Source: Plecoglossus altivelis (taxonomy: Eukaryota; Chordata; Actinopteri; Osmeriformes; Plecoglossidae). Taken from it: a stretch of DNA of 64,000 nucleotides. This document shows positions 49,147-63,200 of this stretch, one piece after another (position 1 is the stretch's first letter; every line of letters begins with the position of its first letter). Below the pieces are notes generated by a model. The model was not told the origin of the DNA. It made no database searches and worked only from the letters and a program-made list of their open reading frames with translations. The stretch lies in NCBI GenBank assembly GCA_036571765.1, contig BROE01000019.1, positions 1,663,367 through 1,727,366 of the forward strand, read 5' to 3'. A program made the translations under genes and the position numbers.

Positions 49147-50002
49147 TTAACTGGGTTTTTGATCTGGCACAGACCAGGTTTGTAGGCTCTACTACCGGTG
49201 TGTTCAAACCTGGTCCTTTGACCTGCATGTTTTTAAATGTTTTCCTGCTCCTGCACACTTGCTTCAAAGGAAAAGTCTTTTTCAGGTTTCCACAGAGCTT
49301 GAATCGGGTGTGCAGGAGCAGGGGAACATCTAAAAAATGACAGTGGACCTTGAGGACCAGTATTCAACAGCATTGCTCTACTTGAGCCATAATTATGAAG
49401 GGGCTGAAGGGACTGTAAGTACAAGACTATAACCACGTAGCAAGACCTGAATATATTTTCAAATTGCTGCACTTCATTGTTCCGTCTCTGACATATGTGT
49501 ATGCTCCGAATTTAAGACCCTGCAAATTGTTTGGTTGAATAAAATCTCAACCCTTTCTACCTATATGGTGTACAGCCGGAACCTAAACCCTTTAATTACG
49601 TTGTAAAATGTGACGGGTTATTCCTGTGGTGAATTTCGAATCCTGTGACGCATTTCCTGTGGCAAGTGAATGAGAAGGCAAGTTGTGGTTCTCAAAAGGT
49701 CGTTTGTCTGCAGATGATAAAACGGGTGTTGGATATAAAGAGTAATTTAAGTAGAAGGCCCTCGTTTATTTTCACACTGACTGTTAATGAGGCCTAAAAT
49801 TACATTTGAGGCATGATTGTTTCAAAGAATCTAAAGGATGTTGCAGTTTGGTTTTGCATTGCATTTTGAAAAAAATAAATATGACTATTTTATTGGTCCC
49901 TTATAAATGTTGTCAGTACATTGGGCTGTCTGGAAGTTCAATAACACACAGCTCGCTGTCAGGGTAATGTCAATTTACTGTTTTTGCAGGTTGCTGCTTC
50001 TC

Positions 50003-50092
50003 CAAATCAAATCTAAATGTCTTTGTATAGCCCTTTTACAGGTAATGTCACAGAGGGCTTCACATACGCCCATAGAACTGCCCCTCAACCAA
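50003..50092. repeat. Interspersed repeat fragment
   Basis: AATCTAAATGTCTTTGTATAG and CCCTTTTACAGGTAATGTCAC followed by AGAGGGCTTCACA resembles a repeat tail common in teleost genomes (a 'tttgtatagcccttt ... tcacaaagggctt' type). I recognise the type but cannot name the family with certainty. Confidence 0.5.
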
Positions 50093-50803
50093 CCTAAATT
50101 TGCTACTTTACAATTATGCTCCCGTAATCCCAATTGGTGAGGTGGGCCTTCCCCCTTGGCATATTTGATGAAACCACAGCCAATCAAACATCTGGGGGGA
50201 GGGTGTGCATCTTCAGAGAAGAATCAGGGAAGACATTTCTCATGCTTACATTTCATTATAGTGTCACTACAGATTCAAGGGTAGATTGACTTCAGGCAGT
50301 CAAGTAAACTTAATCTCTAGCATTTAGGAATGTCTGTCTGGAATATTCCTGTTCCGTACAAGATTCACAGCTCAACAGATTTCTGCTTAAGCCTGTTTTT
50401 TCTGCCTACAACGTGTCTTGAATTTAGATAACTGAAAATGGAACGCCTATGTTTCTTTCAATATTCTGTGTTAACATAACTGATACCCTCTTTAATCAAA
50501 CGGGAAGGCTACTGTGGATTCGGATCAAAGTCCTGTCAGTAGATCTGAACGAAAGGTTCACTGCTGACTAGTTCTGCCTGATAAGTGATTTGAAATCCAC
50601 TTGGAGCTAACTGCTTTAATAGTACTACTACTTATTTCTCAAAAGACCACAGGACTAGACTCAGTCATGGTTCAGTATGACTTAAACCTGGTCTGTAAAC
50701 TGCTTTAGCGTGAATGAAGTCATCCATGACTAGTAGAGGTCTAACAATATATTGCAGAACAGCACATTGCCATACACCATTTCATAGAGCCATGGAAATA
50801 GTT

Positions 50804-50940
50804 TTCAAGTTCAAGTTCAAGTTGTGCTTTATTGTCATTCCGCTACATGCGGGTGCATACAGTGGAACGAAATGTCGTGCCTCACAGAGCCACGGTGCTA
50901 CATAAGTACAGACATTTAACAGTACAGTCTAACAACAAAC
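50804..50940. repeat. Interspersed repeat fragment (retroposon tail type)
   Basis: Three CAAGTT units, then GTGCTTTATTGTCATTCCG and ACAGTGGAACGAAATGTCGT, words shared by a repeat tail found in many copies in fish genomes. No target duplication is visible. Confidence 0.5.
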
Positions 50941-53900
50941 AATTTAAAATAAATATAACATTTCTCCTATACATAAACTAAACAGGATACAAACTATACA
51001 AACTGTACGAATACTTACCGATGTGCATGTGCATAGAGTATTGTACATGTGCGAAGAATAGATACATATTATTTCAGAGTCTTTAGTGCAGTTTGTGTAC
51101 ACACGGCAGTGTGTATGAAAAGTGCAGTGCAGTTTACAGTATGACGTCTGTTCGATCCTATTGATTGAGCTACCAGTGCGCTGCCTACTCTGCACCTGCA
51201 TTGTACATGCATTCATGGCATTCACAGAAGTTGCCTAAACTGAGTTAACTAAATTCTATGTAAATCAAAGAAAATGATTGAACATGTTAAATGTTTTGGA
51301 ACTAAATCTGTCAATTGAATTTCAGTCATTGTTTCCAAGACTAGTCGTTCCCGTAAGCATTGTGAATGATTTACTGTTTTGAGGAAACCCATCTGGGCTC
51401 ATTCTGAAGGCATGCTAGCTGCATGTGCTGCATGCACTGTCACTGGCTTCTGGCAGCCCTTGAAGGACGGTGTGACCTTTAGCGGATTACACATTTTTGC
51501 TTAGTTGGTTCTCCCTTATTGCTCAGAGCATGAGTTGAAACCTCAGGCTGTGTGTATGTTTGTACTTTGCCAAGAGCAGTTTTCTTTAATGTGTGAGTGT
51601 TTGCATGTTGGTATGAGTGACAGGGTGCCCACTGGCCTATTTCAAAATGGTACATGTGCAATTTGAGAGATGGTGCAATTTGATCTTGAGTGCTCAGTAA
51701 TGACAGGTCTAGATGCTAGCATGTTCTCTAGAGCTGCTGGGGCTCCATGTGTACCTCAGTCTGAGGCAGATACTGTTGGGTGAGGAACCTCTGGTGTAGC
51801 TGCACGGGGAAGCTCCTCCACATCCCCCCAGAAGAAGGAGACTGGCCAAACTATCCAGCAAGATGATAGTGTTTGCCTTTTTGCCGGGAGACAGTTTTTC
51901 TTTCTGTATTGTGACAGAACAGAGAAGGCGTTCATCACAGCGGGTTTCCGTCGACCCCATCGATCTATGAAAACAAGGACTGGAACAATTGTTTGATGGA
52001 TTCTGGGAATTTTAAGAGATGCTGCTATCAAAGAACAGTCTTGGAACAGTTTTTGTTGTTGTTCTCACATATATACACACGTGAACACAAAATATGGGCG
52101 CACACACCTTCCCCTTGGCATAACAGCCTTCTCCTACTAAGACTGATCTTAGAGGCATGACAATATCATGAAAATGACCTTGACTGGACATGTACAAATC
52201 TCAATTTAAGACAATACAACCCATGCAAAAGGGCACTACAAAGAAAGGAATTAAGAAATGTCATGAATTAAGACTCCAAGGGTTAGTATACCAGATGCCC
52301 TCCTCGTCAATAAAACACAAAACCCCACAACAGAACCTTGACATGTCTTGTGAGACCGAGTCACGTGTGCGTGTCTGTGTGTGAGGATGAGAGAGACAAG
52401 AGGGCTGGAGCTGGGGAAATGATGACTGTGTTGTGACAGTGGCACGCTTGCATGAGTTCAAAAGTGTTCATCAGTAAAATGGATATAGAGACCAATCCCC
52501 CATCCCCCTTCTTCCCCCTCCCTCTCCTTCACACAGAATTTTGGGCAAAGGACCCAAATACGCAACTGCCCTCTGCTGTTCAGCTGAAGGATAACTGCGT
52601 TCGTCGGCCTGTGTCTGAGCGATGCGAGCGTGGATGGTTGACGACACTGAGACTTTGAGCTGGGGGATCTGGGACAACAGCACTGCCATCCCTTCAGATC
52701 CACATGCAAGGGCTGTGAAGGGCAGTACATGTGTAAAGCAGCCCGGGCCTACTTGCTCTGTGAAAAAAGCGGACCTCTTCAAAGCCCGGCAAAGGGAAAA
52801 AAAGCTCATGCAGAAAACCACAACGTCGCCATTTCTTTCATTCTGATATTTGTGCGGCTGCAGAAAGAAAGCAGTTTTCGAAAGGTGTGGGTAGGGAGAG
52901 GGGAGAATGTGAAGGGATGTAAAGGATGACAGTGAAATGTGGGGAGATAGAGGGGAACTTCTTTTCTTTCTTTTGCCCTCCAGCGCTTGTCGGCACTCAG
53001 ACCTCTGCTGGGAATTTGAATCCCTTTATTTGTCACTTTACTGCCTTTTTTCCTATATTCCTTTTAAACAGTGAGTCACAGGTTTGTGAAGAGAAAGCGA
53101 GGGAGGTGTTGGCTTTGACCTAGCAGAAAGAACTACCAGCGGTCATTTACATAGCGCGGGCTTACTCACGAATACGTTTCATTTGAATAAATTCAGCATT
53201 TTACTTTATTCAGTCATTTGATCTATTCCCGTTAAACTGAAAGAACAGCAAATTGCGTGCTATAAGCCAAGTCCAATTAAAATAAGCAAGTGCAGGTCAC
53301 CAAAATGATATCATGGCATGTTTCAAAGATAAATTCTAAATGCATAGACGTCAAAGTTTTGTTCATGTTGAAGACAAACGGGGATTTAAAACAACCAGTT
53401 CTAAACTGTTGAGTCTCTGCCAACTGGTTATGGAGGTGTGAGGGCAGATGGTGTCGTGTAAGTCAAGGTTTGTGTCACCAGAAAATAGGAAAGCTGAACC
53501 TTGCCCAGGAGTGTGACAAGGTTCCTCCTGTGGCCTCATTGTCATAATCATCTGCAAACTATACAGTCCTGGATGACTCATCTTTCCTTCAATCTGTTGA
53601 CAAGTCAATCTGCCTGTCCATTCGATCTATTCCAGCTATCCTAATCCAATCCTAGCTGTTCATTTATTCATCCATCCATGCTAAACACTTACCTATCCAC
53701 ACCACAGTATTTCATTAGCGCGCTCGCATTCTAAATCCTTTATGGCCCAAACAAGCTTCATTTGCCCTTTGCCGCCACCTCCTTTTCATCTCTGATTTCT
53801 TTGAGATAATGATGGTAACAGCGTCAATGACCAGGCAACAACCACAAATCATTCTGTTGATTGCCTGTGCCACAGGAAATCTGCTGCATTGGAGAGAAGC

Positions 53901-54092
53901 TAATGGACACAACTGCACGACACCAAACGCAAGGACAAGGTTGGTGCTTGGCAGGGTTTTTAATGAGGAATGGCAGGCAGGTTAGACAGGACAGGACAGG
54001 ACAGGGCTGGCTTGGCTTCACTGGCCAGAGGCCCGGTAGGCAGACAGGAACATGGAAATTCTGGGTTGGAGCCACTGGACACAATCGTTAGT

Positions 54093-54372
54093 TTAACCCT
54101 TGTGCTTTCTTCGGGGGTCAGAATGACCCGAAAGTATGTTAAATGCACACCCACGCACACCCACAATGAGACATTAAGATTGTCTGTGCTTTTTTGAACT
54201 CAGACAAAACGAAATCCTTCTGATTCATGTGCAGCATGGCTGCAAATTTCAGTGCCCAAAAGGATTCAGGGTAAAAACAGAACTAACCTGCTTTTTTCAG
54301 GGTTGTAGGTGGGGTCTTGCTGACCCATAGAACAGGGTGAGTTGCAGAATACGAAAAGAGCATTAAGGTTAA
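54093..54372 (+). mobile_element. piggyBac-like miniature element, copy 3 (intact ends)
   Basis: A 272-base element (54097-54368) between two TTAA sites (54093-54096 and 54369-54372), the piggyBac target duplication. The left end CCCTTGTGCTTTCTTCGG is followed by the near-palindrome GGGTCAGAATGACCC. The right end, read in reverse, is CCTTAATGCTCTTTTCG, a diverged inverted repeat of the left. It has no open frame, so it would depend on a transposase supplied elsewhere. Confidence 0.78.
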
Positions 54373-55583
54373 GGAGGCAAGAAACTCTGGTAACAAGTTT
54401 CAAAGTGGCAAAATCCTGATTTGCACCTCCTGACTCACTTTTCACCGCACCATCAGCCTAACCTTAACTCCAAGTCTAGCCTTGACTATGTAGGTGTGAG
54501 GAAATAGTTATTTCCCTTTCATAATCCATCCGTGCTTATTAATGTCTACATTATTGAAGAATTTATAATAACCAAGCAGCAGTTTTTGCATCTGTAGATC
54601 ATGTTCAAATATAATAGGACTTAACTTTTGTGGTAGGCTTGTCCTCAAATACGATTTTATTCCACTGCAAACAACTGTACCCGCACATGCACACCAAACC
54701 CCTTGCAGCTAAGCGAGGGACACATAAAGAAACTCAAAGAAAATCTCCATCAGAAACAATCTCTCAGACTAATACGCTGTAGCTGTTTGCAGCACACACA
54801 ATCACTAATGCGGTCCCTGCTTCCTAGCCTCAACACAATCAATGTGAGAGTTTCCGAGCGAGCATGTGTGTGTGTGTGTGTGTCCCGAATGACAACATCA
54901 GAGACAAAGGGACCTTCCCACCACCAGAAGTCAGGGGAAGACCAGAACCACTAGAAGTTTCTCCTCTCATCAATGGTGGCTGTTGTGAAGCTTCTCAGAG
55001 AAGAGAGGAAGATGCCGGGTCTTTGTTCTCCATAGCGCGAGGAGAGGTGCTGCGCTTCAGGCCGGGGAGTCTGCCACCGCTCCGTAAACACCTGCCAAAC
55101 ACGCTTACGTAACAGGCGTCAGTGCTCAGAACATCTCCCGTATTGTCTTCTGCCTGCCTGCCTGCTTGCATCCGGGGGTGGGGAAACAAGAGTCCTGTCA
55201 TTTCTGGAAGCGTCTCCCTGCGACGGTGTCGGCTGAGGGAATGGAATGCCACACTTGCGAGCGGACGCAGGAGAAAGCACAGGGAAAGTTGTTGGGCGCA
55301 AATATGTATGCGCTTGTCGAAATGGAGGGTTGAGGCAGAAAACAAACCATCAGCTTCCGCGTGGGAAATATTTACAGATGGGCCTGGGTAATCTATCTTT
55401 CAGAGGCAAACAGAGAGAGAGAAAGAGGCACAAAGAGAGAGGCAGAGAGAGTGAGGTAAACCGAGAGAGAGGTAGCGAAAGAGAGAGGCAGAGAGAAGCC
55501 AAGAGAGCAGACAGACTGAAAAAGAAAGACAGAGTGCTTGCGAGCGGCAGACAGACCCCAAAAAGACAGACCAGAAAAGATGT

Positions 55584-55590
55584 ACAGAGA

Positions 55591-55635
<45 letters not shown>
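55584..55635. repeat. (GA)n microsatellite
   Basis: GA dinucleotide run at the end of a longer purine-rich interval (about 55400-55640) with imperfect GAGAGAGGCA words. Confidence 0.9.
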
Positions 55636-55639
<4 letters not shown>

Positions 55640-56790
55640 GAACAGAACGACCAAAAGGTGAAGACGCACCCCGGTGAGCAGCGCCGAGGTTAAAAGATCG
55701 AAGCACTGCCAAAGTAGACGCAGTCGAGGCAATGACTCAATGTCCTGCCTCCAGCCCGGTCCAGGAAAACATCCTCTGTCCAACCAAGCAATTAGTCACT
55801 CTCCTTATGTCAGCACAAACACTCTCCCCTGTCATCCTGGGGCCAGGTGCCAACATCTCTGTTGGACACAGGGCACGCCGAGGTCCTGATGACCACACAA
55901 ACTAGGCGGAATGATATCCCTGCCTCATAAACATATGCTGCACTCCACGGAGGGAGGATGCGACCACGAGCTTGGTCTTGCGTGTAGAGCAAAGCGCCAG
56001 CTCCTGAAAATAACAGAGGGGAAACACCCTAAAAACCGAGGAGAGAAAACAAGACAGGTTGTGCACATTTCGGAAATGTTCGAAAATAAACACTCAGGTG
56101 AATCTACCTCCGCATGTTAAATAAAGACAAGGCATACGTTTGATGTAGTGCAGCAATTTACCATAAAGCCAACATTAGATACATTGTAATGTATCTGAAT
56201 ATGGTTTTGGTGCCATCCTCTCCATTCCCAGCAATACAGAGTGCACACCAAACAACGCCGTACTAAGCTGTACAAAACTGTATAAGTGCGTTGAGAAAGA
56301 GCTTCGAATCTTGGCTTCCATTTCTCAACTGTTTTGCCTTTGCGTGTTTTCCCGACCTCTTTTCTTCCGCCGTGGAACGCTTTGCCAGTCACTTTGGCGA
56401 CCTGCTTGTCACGGTGACTTGATGTTGTGTGACAAAGGTTAAATGAGAAAGATCATTCAATGCTGAGCAGACTGTTGTTTTGATGAGGCAAGTGGTTTTA
56501 TGCATTTGTTCAAGGACAAGTGATTGGTCCTTTTTTGAGAATCCAATTAGATGATGCTTTGGTTAGGGGTGTTTTTTTAAAGAGTGACTGTCACCTAATT
56601 GCAAAACTCATAATTACTCCTGTTAATTGGCTGGATGACACTCCTTTCCTATTCCGATTAGTAATGGGTGGCTGGAGACCACAAGAAAAACGCAAGAGAG
56701 GAAGACACAGAACAAGACTCTTGAAGAAGTAGTTGGCATAGAGGGAATTGGACAGTAACAGCCCTGTCTCCTTTTCTTCACTCATTCGCT

Positions 56791-56792
<2 letters not shown>

Positions 56793-56872
<80 letters not shown>
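56793..56872. repeat. (CT)n microsatellite, about 80 bases
   Basis: The longest simple dinucleotide run in the window, nearly pure CT with one CTAT interruption near its end. Confidence 0.95.
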
Positions 56873-57420
56873 GCTAGATTGAGAGATCGACAGAGAACAG
56901 GGACAATGGCATCCATGCACCGGGATCTTGAGTGTGAGAGACCAATCAGAGGAACCTTCCACCTACTTCAATCATTACACGAATGAATGGGGCAAGAGAG
57001 AGAGAGGGAGGGGTGAGAGAGGGAGGGGGGTGTTATCATCCGGCCCTACCAAAGGTTTCTGATCTCGCACCTTTTCGTGGGTACTACTGGACTAGAAAAA
57101 TGTGAAAAAGACGTGTTTCCACCCGACGTCTCGCTGAGTTGCCGTGTCATTTCTAAGCTCGTAGGCAAGCGAGTGGGCCACACTATGGCGAGTTTCTGTC
57201 TGTGGGGACCAGGGCCTCATATCAAAGGACGTCTTCTCGTCTCCCACACCCGAACATTAACGAGGTGCATGGCGTAGCGCGGCTATCTCACTCTCTGCTT
57301 TATCATTTAATTACTTTGAGTTTTTGGGCGGATTACGCCGACACCCAGCAGACGAACACGCGCGTGATCTCCAACACATTTTCCTCTGCTTTCAGACAAC
57401 TTATTTTGCTTTGGGAGATA

Positions 57421-57482
57421 TGTTTGTGTGTGTGTGTGCACGCACACGTGTGAGTATATGTGTGCCTGTGTGCGTGCGTGCG
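57421..57482. repeat. GT/GTGC-rich repeat
   Basis: Alternating purine-pyrimidine stretch (GTGTGTGTGTGCACGCACACGTGTG and following), a sequence class able to adopt Z-DNA. No gene associated. Confidence 0.75.
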
Positions 57483-59907
57483 CGAAACTGCAAAACCTTT
57501 TTTTTCTAAAACCCTTGGTGGGATTCCGAACTTCAAAGACAGTGCAGCGATGGCACAACTAGTCAACAGTCCGTCAGCGGGACATCAAAGGGGGAGAGCA
57601 TGGCAGAGCGTGACTAAACAGATGTCTGACTCCTCTTCACCCACATTCCCATAACACAAACTGCAGATCTACCCATCCTACCATGGCGATCTAGTCCAAT
57701 GGTAGCCTGACAGAGAAGCACAAGAGTCAGAACAAGAGATGCTGCAAAACAGTTATGCCCTTTCAACGTAGGACAAAGGACATGCGACAGTAATGCGAGA
57801 GGAAACTAAACAAGACGAAGGGAGAACGGTTGAGATGGTCGCAAAATCGGACCTATGACCATGGATGCATCACTGATGACAAGCTGACACTGATGCATTG
57901 TGGGAAGAGGAGAGGTGCATATGGACATTCTGCTCTAGTTCACATTATTACTGGAATGGAATAAAACAAGAACGAGAACAAGAGAAAAAGAAACATACAT
58001 TCTTTCCCCCCCACCCGTTAGACACACACACACACATACAAGGCTGATGATTCCATCCTCTTAACTTTAAAGTCTCCAGAGAGCTCGGAAAAAAGTTGCA
58101 GAGAGACTTTCCCTCTGCTAATTTGATGTACATTTGGCTCTTAACCTTGGTGGACAGGGTGAGTAGAGAAAGATAGATAAATAGATAGGGAGAGAGAGAG
58201 AGAGGGAACGAGAGAGGGGGGAGAGAGTGAATGAGAGCAAGACAGTGGGGAATAAAGAGTTATTCTCTGTAATCTGTTTGTGTGTTTCAGTGGGATGCCT
58301 TGGGGTGCCATGGGGTTCACAGCAGTGGGGGTGACAAGCTCCCCAGTGACAGGAGCAGAATGTGCACATGCCGCAGGCCCATAGCCGCTTGTTAGTCCCT
58401 AGAGTGTGTGCGTGTGTGTTTACTTTGCCCTCTTAGTTCTACCACGACAACCCAGTAGCACAGTAGCATGCAACAGGGTAGGACAGACTCTGCGTTGAGC
58501 CCTGAGGAACACAATAATACTCTACCTCATTCTATATCTGTCCGAACGCTCTCTCTCTCCCTCGGTCTCCAAACAATATTATTTTAACTCCCTCCCGGGC
58601 GTGGAGAGATTCCTCTGGGATGTTGTTTGCTCAGACTGAGAGACAGACAGACAGGCAGGCAGGAAGGCAGGCTGGTTTGAAGGGTTGCATTCAAGCATTC
58701 TCTGCGTTTTTGCATCTGGACGCAGACTCACCAAGCCATTATTCCACTTCCATGAGTCATCACTTTAATTAGAAATTGGAAAGGAATCCACGGTTATTTA
58801 TTCAGAGTTCGATGGATTTTTAATTACATTCAGTGCTGTAATTGCAAAAGAAGATCTTCAAGGCCTGACATTTTACCATGAATTTGGACTTGGCTAAATT
58901 AACTGAAATGTTTTCGCCGGCACATACATTCTTTCCTCTCTTCCCCTTCATTTTACCCCCTTTCCTTCCCTCCTTTCCTTCACTGCCGCTCGCCATCCTT
59001 ATTAGAAGTGACAAAACACGCTCCACTGAGCACCACCCTGGTATGCGCTCGTTGTTCAGCCCTTATAAGGCCGACATCCCAGCAGAAACAAATCAGCTGT
59101 GTGTGTGTGTTTTTCTGAGTGCGCATGCATCCGCATGCTGGTGCGAGTGCCTGTGTGTCTACTATATAGTTGGGGCCGCATGCCTGCATCTGCCTGTCAT
59201 TTATAATTGCCATTCGTGGTTCCTACTAACTGTGGGTTCAAAGGCTTTATTTTCTGACCTGTTGATATGCAGGGACTTGGAGTGAAGCTTGACGTGAAGT
59301 CTTTACTGTTGTCTTGGAGATGTGGGGTTTATTCAGAGGCGATAATTGCTTGACAGTAATCTGAAGCAAAAGTAGAGTTGTTTTCATAGGCAATGGATGT
59401 CATTGTTACCTCGGTTTTCTGCCCAGCAACACCTATGTTCGCCATTAAAGTCGCATAAAACATGAATGTCCCGATGTCAGATAGGTGTGACAGACTGCAT
59501 GAGGCTTACCCCCATTAGCTGCTGTAGGTTTGAACATTTCTAAAGTCAATACACACATACATGAGACACACACTCATACTGCATGGCCATAATGTGTTTG
59601 ACTTTATGTGTATGTGGTAATCTAAGCCAAACATATCATTTATGTAACAGCTGCTTTGTAAATAGTTCTGTCACTCTGAGCTGCAAATCGAATCTCCTTC
59701 TTTCCAAAGACCCGTCTTCCCATTGACACAACACAAAAGACTTTTCAATCACATTAATCCCGTCTGAATGTACGCTATATGCAGCAAGCATTATATAGGA
59801 GGCGTCGCCTTTAATGGATTTGGTTCCGTTACGAGCAATAAATATTTAAAGTATCTATTTGCGTCCCACAATAAGTTGAAGTAGGTCAGATGAAACTGTA
59901 CCCAGTC

Positions 59908-59911
59908 CTTT

Positions 59912-59971
<60 letters not shown>

Positions 59972-59972
59972 T
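59908..59972. repeat. (TTTC)n tetranucleotide repeat
   Basis: About sixteen uninterrupted TTTC units. On the minus strand it encodes a spurious Lys/Glu repeat. Confidence 0.95.
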
Positions 59973-60230
59973 GTGCCTCGGACAACCCGGCACCAATTAG
60001 AAGATTGCGAGGTGTGCATGTTGTATGCGCACAGCAGCGGCAAAGGAATGAGAAGATCGCAGCATTATGTTGCACACCCTTGTATTTGCAAAAGGGAGCC
60101 ATCATACTACTGTATTTGTTGTTTTTTAATCTATTGAAGCTGGTGTTACCAAGTCAAACTCCTTCGAAATACAGCCCACCCACAAATTGTCTAGCTTTTC
60201 TGCCGCACAACCAAGTAACACATGTCAACA

Positions 60231-60270
60231 TTAACCATTCTGTTGTCTTGGGGTCATAATGATCTGAATG
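60231..60270 (+). mobile_element. Possible single terminal repeat of a piggyBac-like element
   Basis: TTAA followed by CCATTCTGTTGTCTTGGGG and TCATAATGATCTG resembles the left end of the 54097 element (CCC-TTGTGCT..TTC.GGGGTCA.AATGA). I could not find a matching right end, so this may be a truncated or unrelated copy. Confidence 0.35.
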
Positions 60271-63200
60271 TGTACTAAAACTTAATAAACTTACACAAAA
60301 CATGAATTGAAGTAAACACACAAAAACATAATCTTAGCTCCCACAAAAAAGTAGCAGCTATTGTTTTAGGCTTGACTGATGAGAATACTAATAGTGGCTA
60401 TATCAGTTCCTGTGAGGTCCACCAAAAATCAGGAAGGCAAAAGGTATCAGATTTTCATGAATGAGGGCTCATTTGAAAGGTATGGATATTGGAAAGAGCA
60501 GTAACTGAAATATTTTGTAATCAGTCTTCAATCTTGGTCAGACCTAAAAAGAATATTCCAATTCAAACACACTTCTAGATTACCAGTTTGGTAATCCTAT
60601 AGAACCATTACCTTCTTGACTTAGTTCTATTATCTCTGTGTATTCTCATAGGAATTCATGCTGTGAGTGTATAGCATTTTCTTTTAGGTGTGCTAGATAG
60701 CTGAACAGCAAAACAGTCACAAAACAGCTGATGCTGTTTCCATACTTCTAGCTATAACATTGTGCCAAATGTCACATTTGAATTCAAAGATTTGGTTGAG
60801 TTAGTGATAAATCGGACCACATGTGAGAGTGACCCAATTGTAATAGGTAGTATTACCAATAATAGTATACTGAAGTATTTCTGAAGACAATATGAGGGTA
60901 AAAAATACTACAACAGAAAGCTATACCTACAGAGAGCCTACACCTCCTGCCTCTTAGTCAATGCTTCATTTCAAACCCACTTTGCTGGAGTACAAATCAA
61001 AAATCATTGTGATTCTATTCATGTCCAAATACTGCACTGTTTTAATCCATTCAAGGGCTCATGGACACATTGCAAAACATTGACAAAACCTCATGTTCCC
61101 AGCGTCTCCCTTCCTCTTCTGTGGCGCACGCTGCCTGGGCTGGGTTCTTTTGAACTGCCTCCCCTCTCTTCCTGTCCACCTCACAGCTCTTTCTCGCTCT
61201 CCGCTTTCATCTCTCCCTCCCCCTCTTCCTCACGTCCAGCCTTTCTCACTCGATCTCGGTCTCCGCACTGTCTTTCTGTCTCTCTTCCTCGCCCTCCTCT
61301 CTCTGGCTCAGCTCATCTGAGGGCCGTCTCATCTCGGAACATGTCTTAGCCGCGAGGCTCGAACCGCTGGCGCCAGCCAAAGAAGCAGCTAAAATTATGA
61401 ACTGGAGAAAAGGAATAATATGCTTCATTCAGTTCTAGGGCAAACACACACCCCTGCCTGAACTGCTTGAAAGTGATACAACTGAATGAATTCCAGGCAA
61501 ATCTTGTTTGTAGTGTTACGAGTTAACACAGGGGTTATACACAAGTGTTTTCTGCTGAATATATGTGTACAGTACAGAGGACTGAGATAGTGAGACAGAG
61601 AGAGGAATCTCTAAACCCACCTCATGTGGCTGTGTGGTGGTGGTTGAGCCAGTGGGAGGCTGTTGTGGATTATAATAAAGGAGAGCCAATTCGCTGACAT
61701 ATTTGGGACGCATTAATGACAAATCGAGATATCAACTGTGTCATGGATGATGTCATACCTCATGTGCCTAACAAATGCTTACATCGAGTGAGTGCTGAGT
61801 ATCCTGGAAAGCTCGCAAACACACACACTCACGCAGGTATGAGCCCCCCTCTTTATCTGACGATTGAAGACTCTGACAATGTTCAAAGACACAAACAAAC
61901 CACTGACACCAGCATAGTCCCAGGGGTGTTTTAGGATGAAGTCTACTGCATAAATCAAAGAACAGTTCTTTTGCTATAACTTTCAACTGAATTCCTTTGC
62001 AGGAGACAGAAAGGACATAAAAGAGCAATTACGAAAGCAAGGGCATTTTCCGTGATCAAAAGACTAAACATATGAAAAAGGTGAATTTAAAATGAGTACA
62101 CTACTGGCTTAGCACTGTGAAAAAGAGTTTATGTGAACAGAAAGAGTTGATAGATTCTGTGCCACAGTAATAGGTGGACCAGGCCGTGAGCAAACACCCA
62201 AAGAACTTCAACCACAATTAAAGTTTGGGAAACTAGCTTTTTGCCCTCACCAGACATTGCACAAACTTGTAAAAATGCGTTACATCAAACTCTTTCATCC
62301 TATTCAACGTACAGTACACGGGGGATTTACACCTGCAACCTCTTGATCTGCAAAACGCTAAACCACAGAACACATACCCTCCCCCTTTCTGGAGAACAGA
62401 AGCCTTTTTGAACATATTTTATTCAAAGTCAAAACAATTCAACATTCAAACAATGTGCCATTTAAAAACACGAATGCTATAAACATATACCCAAGACCAA
62501 CATAAATACGTAAACAACAAAAGAATCAACGAACAAAGTACAAGTTGTAACAAACAGTATAATCATTAAATGTTAAAGTTTACCCCATTTGGGTGTAACA
62601 GCAGAAGAGAGTCAGGTGGAAAATAGAGATAATACCTATAATTACATTCAAGTGAATTAATCTCTCATGATGATAGCAGAGTAGTGTAAACAATGCTTTG
62701 TGTTTTCAAGAGATACTCGTCCTTCCTCTCTATGTCACAATGATCCTTTTTTTCAGCCCTCTTTTGTCTCCTTTCTTCTCTTCACTCGTCTTCACCTTGG
62801 TTTGTTTTGTTAGTGTCTCCTTTCCTCCACCTCAATGCTTCCTCAACTCCTCGAGTTCATGAGTACTACGACACATTTTCTCGTTTGTATTATGGCTCCA
62901 TTTTCAAGCCTTTCCTTAAACAATGCGGGAGGGAGTGCATGACCATTAGTGGCTATAAATCACAATGTTTGTCATTATGAATCACGCAAGTACAGCAAGC
63001 TGAGTGCCACTCGGTGACTAATAGGCTTTTTTGAGGTAAAAGCCTCCTCGCCCCCAACGTCTAACGGCAGTTGATGCTCTTGATTGGGCAAGGTACAAAG
63101 GACGCGTTTCTTTTTTCTCAAGGCCCTCTCTTCTTTCAATCATGATGATTATGGTGGATGTAAATGACAGGACGCAGAGATTCACAATCAGGGATTTTGG

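Larger units (their letters stand above)
49147..54092. other. Gene-free region with repeat fragments
   Basis: No exon could be supported. Two interspersed-repeat fragments (50003-50092 and 50804-50940) are listed separately. Open frames near 51709-52031 and 52458-52846 have no recognisable domain or splice structure. Confidence 0.5.

Noticed and set aside
50804..50940. Short CAAGTT repeats considered as a possible CRISPR-like or regulatory array
   Set aside because: Three adjacent 6-base units without spacers at the edge of an interspersed repeat; CRISPR arrays are not expected in this kind of genome.
51709..52031. Overlapping minus-strand open frames of 83 and 91 residues
   Set aside because: No domain recognised, composition unremarkable, and no consistent splice sites.
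55246..55783. Arg/Glu-rich and Leu/Ser-rich frames on opposite strands
   Set aside because: Both come from the same GA-rich repeat region.
59791..60105. Lys/Glu repeat frame on the minus strand
   Set aside because: Generated by the TTTC tetranucleotide repeat.
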